Source: Eubacteriales bacterium
GTDB lineage: Bacteria; Bacillota; Clostridia; Peptostreptococcales; Anaerovoracaceae
Reading direction: 5' to 3'
DNA length: 7,150 nucleotides
Assembly (NCBI GenBank): GCA_028692535.1
Contig: JAQUXD010000028.1
Location: forward strand, 1-7,150
Made by a program: the position numbers and the translations under genes. Positions 5,570-7,150 of the stretch are shown here, in pieces (position 1 is the first letter of the stretch; the number at the start of each line of letters is the position of its first letter). A model generated the notes under the pieces. That model was not told where the DNA came from. It searched no databases and worked only from the letters and a program-made list of their open reading frames with translations.

Positions 5570-6751
5570 TTAAAGTTTGATTTTGTTAAGGGCCTGGTCC
5601 AGATCCTGGATCAGATCATCTACGCTTTCGCATCCGATGGACAAGCGGACCTGGCCGTCGAAAATGGAAACCGCGTGCCGCTGTTCCGGCGTCATATCGA
5701 AATGGCTCATGGAAGGCGAATGCTGGATCAGGGAGTCGATGTTGCCCAGACTGGTGGCCAGACTGATGACTTTGACTGATTCCATGACCGTTGCGGCGCC
5801 ATCTTGGCCGCCTTTGATATCGACGCTCATCATGCCGCCGAAGCCGCGCATCTGCTTTTTGGCGGTTTCGTGGTATTTCCCGAAGGAAGGAAGTCCCGGA
5901 TAGTACACTTTGTTGACCATTTTATGTTCTTCCAGGAATTTGGCCACCTTCAGACCGTTTTCGCAGTGGCGCTCCATGCGGAGTCCCAGCGTTTTCATGC
6001 CCTGCATCAGCTGCCATGCGGCAAACGGATCCAGTACGGACCCGAAGCACTGCAGGAACGGCATGCGGCAGTGGTCGATGTATGCTCTGGATCCGGCGAT
6101 TACGCCGGCCAGGACCGTTCCGTGTCCGCACAGATATTTGGTGGCGCTGTGGACGACCACGTCGGCACCCAGGTCCAGCGGATTTTGAAGATAGGGAGAA
6201 GCAAATGTACTGTCTACGATCATCGTCACGTCCTTTTGGGCATGAGCGATCTCAGCGATGGCAGCGATATCGGTGATCTTGAGCGTGGGATTGGCCGGGG
6301 TCTCAACATAGATGACCTTCGTGTTGGGACGCATGGCTTTCTTGACCGCTTCCGGATCCGTCGTATCGACGATGGAATACTCTACGCCATAGTGAGGTAA
6401 AATCTTGGTGAAAAGCGCGAAGCTACATCCGTAGATAACGTCGCCGAAAATGATGTGGGATCCGGCACCAAGCTTTGACATGGTAGCGATGGAAATAGCT
6501 CCCAGACCGCTTCCCGTGGCCAGAGCTGCCTCAGCATGCTCCAGACCTGCGATCTTTCTCTCCAGTTCGGCAACCGTGGGGCTTCCGAAACGTGTGTAAG
6601 AGAATCCGGCATTTACGTCCTGGTTCAGGCGAACCGCTTCTTTGAAATTTGGCAGGACGTAGGTGGATGTCTGATAAATCGGGCTTACGTGCGATCCCGT
6701 AACGGGATCGTGAAACTGTTCTTCGTGTAAAACTCTGGTATTAAAATCCAT
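5570..6751 (-). CDS. Methionine gamma-lyase-like PLP enzyme (Cys/Met metabolism family)
   Basis: This cytoplasmic fold-type I PLP enzyme has 393 residues. Visible landmarks are SYTRFGSPT (51-59), whose Y52 and R54 bind the cofactor phosphate of the neighbouring subunit, IYGCS with Y107 and C109, D180 of VDSTFASP contacting the pyridine nitrogen, K205 in HSATKYLCGHG as the Schiff-base lysine, and R369 in VRLSIG holding the substrate carboxylate. The Cys after YG (C116 in the Pseudomonas putida enzyme) favours methionine gamma-lyase, which would yield methanethiol, ammonia and 2-oxobutyrate. However, the Lys-Asp pair that follows LQGL in that enzyme is Gln234-Cys235 here, so the true substrate could be homocysteine, cysteine or another thioether. 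The start is secure: AGGAG (6763-6759) lies 7 nt before the ATG. It has its own promoter and terminator, so it is probably monocistronic, ending just before the serine dehydratase operon. Confidence 0.92.
   Translation of the reverse strand: MDFNTRVLHEEQFHDPVTGSHVSPIYQTSTYVLPNFKEAVRLNQDVNAGFSYTRFGSPTVAELERKIAGLEHAEAALATGSGLGAISIATMSKLGAGSHIIFGDVIYGCSFALFTKILPHYGVEYSIVDTTDPEAVKKAMRPNTKVIYVETPANPTLKITDIAAIAEIAHAQKDVTMIVDSTFASPYLQNPLDLGADVVVHSATKYLCGHGTVLAGVIAGSRAYIDHCRMPFLQCFGSVLDPFAAWQLMQGMKTLGLRMERHCENGLKVAKFLEEHKMVNKVYYPGLPSFGKYHETAKKQMRGFGGMMSVDIKGGQDGAATVMESVKVISLATSLGNIDSLIQHSPSMSHFDMTPEQRHAVSIFDGQVRLSIGCESVDDLIQDLDQALNKIKL
6692..6710. repeat. Perfect inverted repeat near the start of the gamma-lyase-like gene
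   Basis: CGATCCCGT and ACGGGATCG flank a single central base (6701). In the mRNA it would form an 8-bp stem with a 3-nt loop, about 41-60 nt into the coding region, over residues 14-20 (HDPVTGS). A chance result of codon choice is possible. Confidence 0.7.
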
Positions 6752-6796
6752 AATAACACTCCTCTCGTGTGTCTTCGTTTTACGGTCGCCACAAAC

Positions 6797-6827
6797 ATAC
6801 TACCACGCCACCCCGGGGGGTTGTCAA
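6797..6827 (-). promoter_or_regulatory. Promoter of the gamma-lyase-like gene with a 19-bp spacer
   Basis: The minus strand has a perfect -35 TTGACA (6827-6822) and a -10-like TAGTAT (6802-6797, 4 of 6), separated by 19 bp. This is longer than the optimal 17, and the spacer holds the dyad CCCCGGGG (6811-6818). The expected start near 6790 gives a leader of about 38 nt. The long spacer and weak -10 suggest a promoter that needs an activator, but this is inference. Confidence 0.5.
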
Positions 6828-6828
6828 G

Positions 6829-6852
6829 GCGAGACCCGAAGCGATGCGAGAC
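6829..6852. repeat. Direct repeat GCGAGAC upstream of the -35 box
   Basis: GCGAGAC occurs at 6829-6835 and again at 6846-6852, 17 bp apart start to start. The nearer copy begins 1 bp upstream of the -35 box of the gamma-lyase-like gene. It is a possible activator site, but two 7-bp copies are weak evidence. Confidence 0.3.
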
Positions 6853-6901
6853 GAATAAAAAAGCAGAGCATTTCAAGGAAAAAGGAGTGCGGAAAACAGC
6901 T

Positions 6902-7150
6902 TTATTTTTTATCCAGGTACGTGATGGTAAAATCGTGAAATTTCTTCATGATCGGCGTAAACGGACGGCTTTTTTTCCAGATGAGCTGATAGATTCGCTG
7001 GATACCCGGATCGGAGATGCGTACGGGTACCACGGCGTCGTTGTCCAGCCATCGAAGCGCATATTCCGTGGAAAAGGAAATGCCGTATCCCTGGGCCACC
7101 ATCTGTTCCCGGAGGGTGTAGTCGCATTCCAGCGCGATCCTGGGCGAAAA
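6902..7150 (-). CDS. LysR-type transcriptional regulator, C-terminal part (cut by window edge)
   Basis: The last 82 codons of a gene whose frame stays open to the window edge; the Met at 7102 is internal, not the start. The visible peptide runs from FSPRIALECDYTLREQM through VAQGYGISFSTEYALRW to the end at YLDKK. This matches the end of a LysR substrate-binding domain: an R-I-A-L-E-C-D strand, a helix, the V-A-x-G-x-G-I-S-F core followed by a proline-poor loop, a late I-Y-Q-L-I-W strand, and a final helix (FTPIMKKFHDFTITYL) where family members have an amphipathic helix. The DNA-binding N-terminal domain lies outside. It is co-oriented with and 150 bp upstream of the gamma-lyase-like gene; the two may be unrelated, since LysR regulators more often control divergent neighbours. 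Confidence 0.8.
   Translation of the reverse strand, partial: FSPRIALECDYTLREQMVAQGYGISFSTEYALRWLDNDAVVPVRISDPGIQRIYQLIWKKSRPFTPIMKKFHDFTITYLDKK

Noticed and set aside
5804..6400. A 198-residue plus-strand open frame opposite the gamma-lyase-like gene
   Set aside because: It is a shadow of a gene with all its catalytic residues intact, with no domain of its own.
6752..6790. SAM or other riboswitch upstream of the gamma-lyase-like gene
   Set aside because: The leader from the predicted start is only about 38 nt, too short for any known methionine- or SAM-responsive riboswitch.
6838..6901. Terminator after the LysR gene, suggested by the T run at 6854-6860
   Set aside because: Only a 5-bp AAAGC/GCTTT pairing with a very long loop was found, with no compact GC-rich stem before the T run.
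7100..7102. ATG as the start of a small 66-residue gene at the right edge
   Set aside because: The frame is open upstream to the window edge and the upstream residues continue the LysR substrate-binding fold, so this Met is internal.

Overview
This 7.15 kb window is a compact, GC-rich (by eye) chromosomal stretch, most likely from an anaerobic Firmicute (Clostridia or Negativicutes). The clues are a two-subunit iron-sulfur L-serine dehydratase (sdaAB-sdaAA), a monofunctional formate-tetrahydrofolate ligase, strong AGGAGG-type ribosome binding sites, TTG use as a start, and short intergenic gaps. I cannot place the organism more precisely. I see no phage, transposon, CRISPR or defence genes. 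The content is housekeeping and amino-acid catabolism.

Layout. The left part reads leftward: a tRNA-Pro(CGG) at 13-89 lies 19 bp downstream of a CDF-family metal exporter gene whose metal-site residues resemble the manganese subgroup (109-1275). A short divergent promoter region (about 1276-1368) separates this from a rightward pair: a metallo-beta-lactamase-fold hydrolase (1369-2247, TTG start) and fhs (2272-3933), 24 bp apart. Then fhs meets a leftward operon tail to tail with a 20-bp coding overlap. That operon is sdaAB (5462-4770) followed by sdaAA (4777-3914), with an 8-bp start/stop overlap. Upstream and in the same direction is a PLP-dependent methionine gamma-lyase-like gene (6751-5570) with its own promoter and an intrinsic terminator. 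The right edge holds the 3' end of a LysR-type regulator gene (7150-6902, cut by the window).

How the genes may work together. Serine dehydratase turns L-serine into pyruvate and ammonia. The gamma-lyase-like enzyme would turn methionine or a related sulfur amino acid into a 2-oxoacid, ammonia and a thiol or sulfide. Fhs interconverts formate and 10-formyl-tetrahydrofolate with ATP. Together they fit an amino-acid-fermenting lifestyle with active one-carbon metabolism; this is inference from gene content. The role of the MBL-fold protein is unknown.

I did not find a convincing undescribed system. The points most worth checking are a probable leaderless start of the CDF gene, the Asn replacing a metal-ligand His in the MBL protein, substrate-site changes in the gamma-lyase, the sdaAB promoter embedded in the mgl-like gene's terminator, a perfect 20-bp palindrome inside sdaAB, and the convergent fhs/sdaAA overlap.
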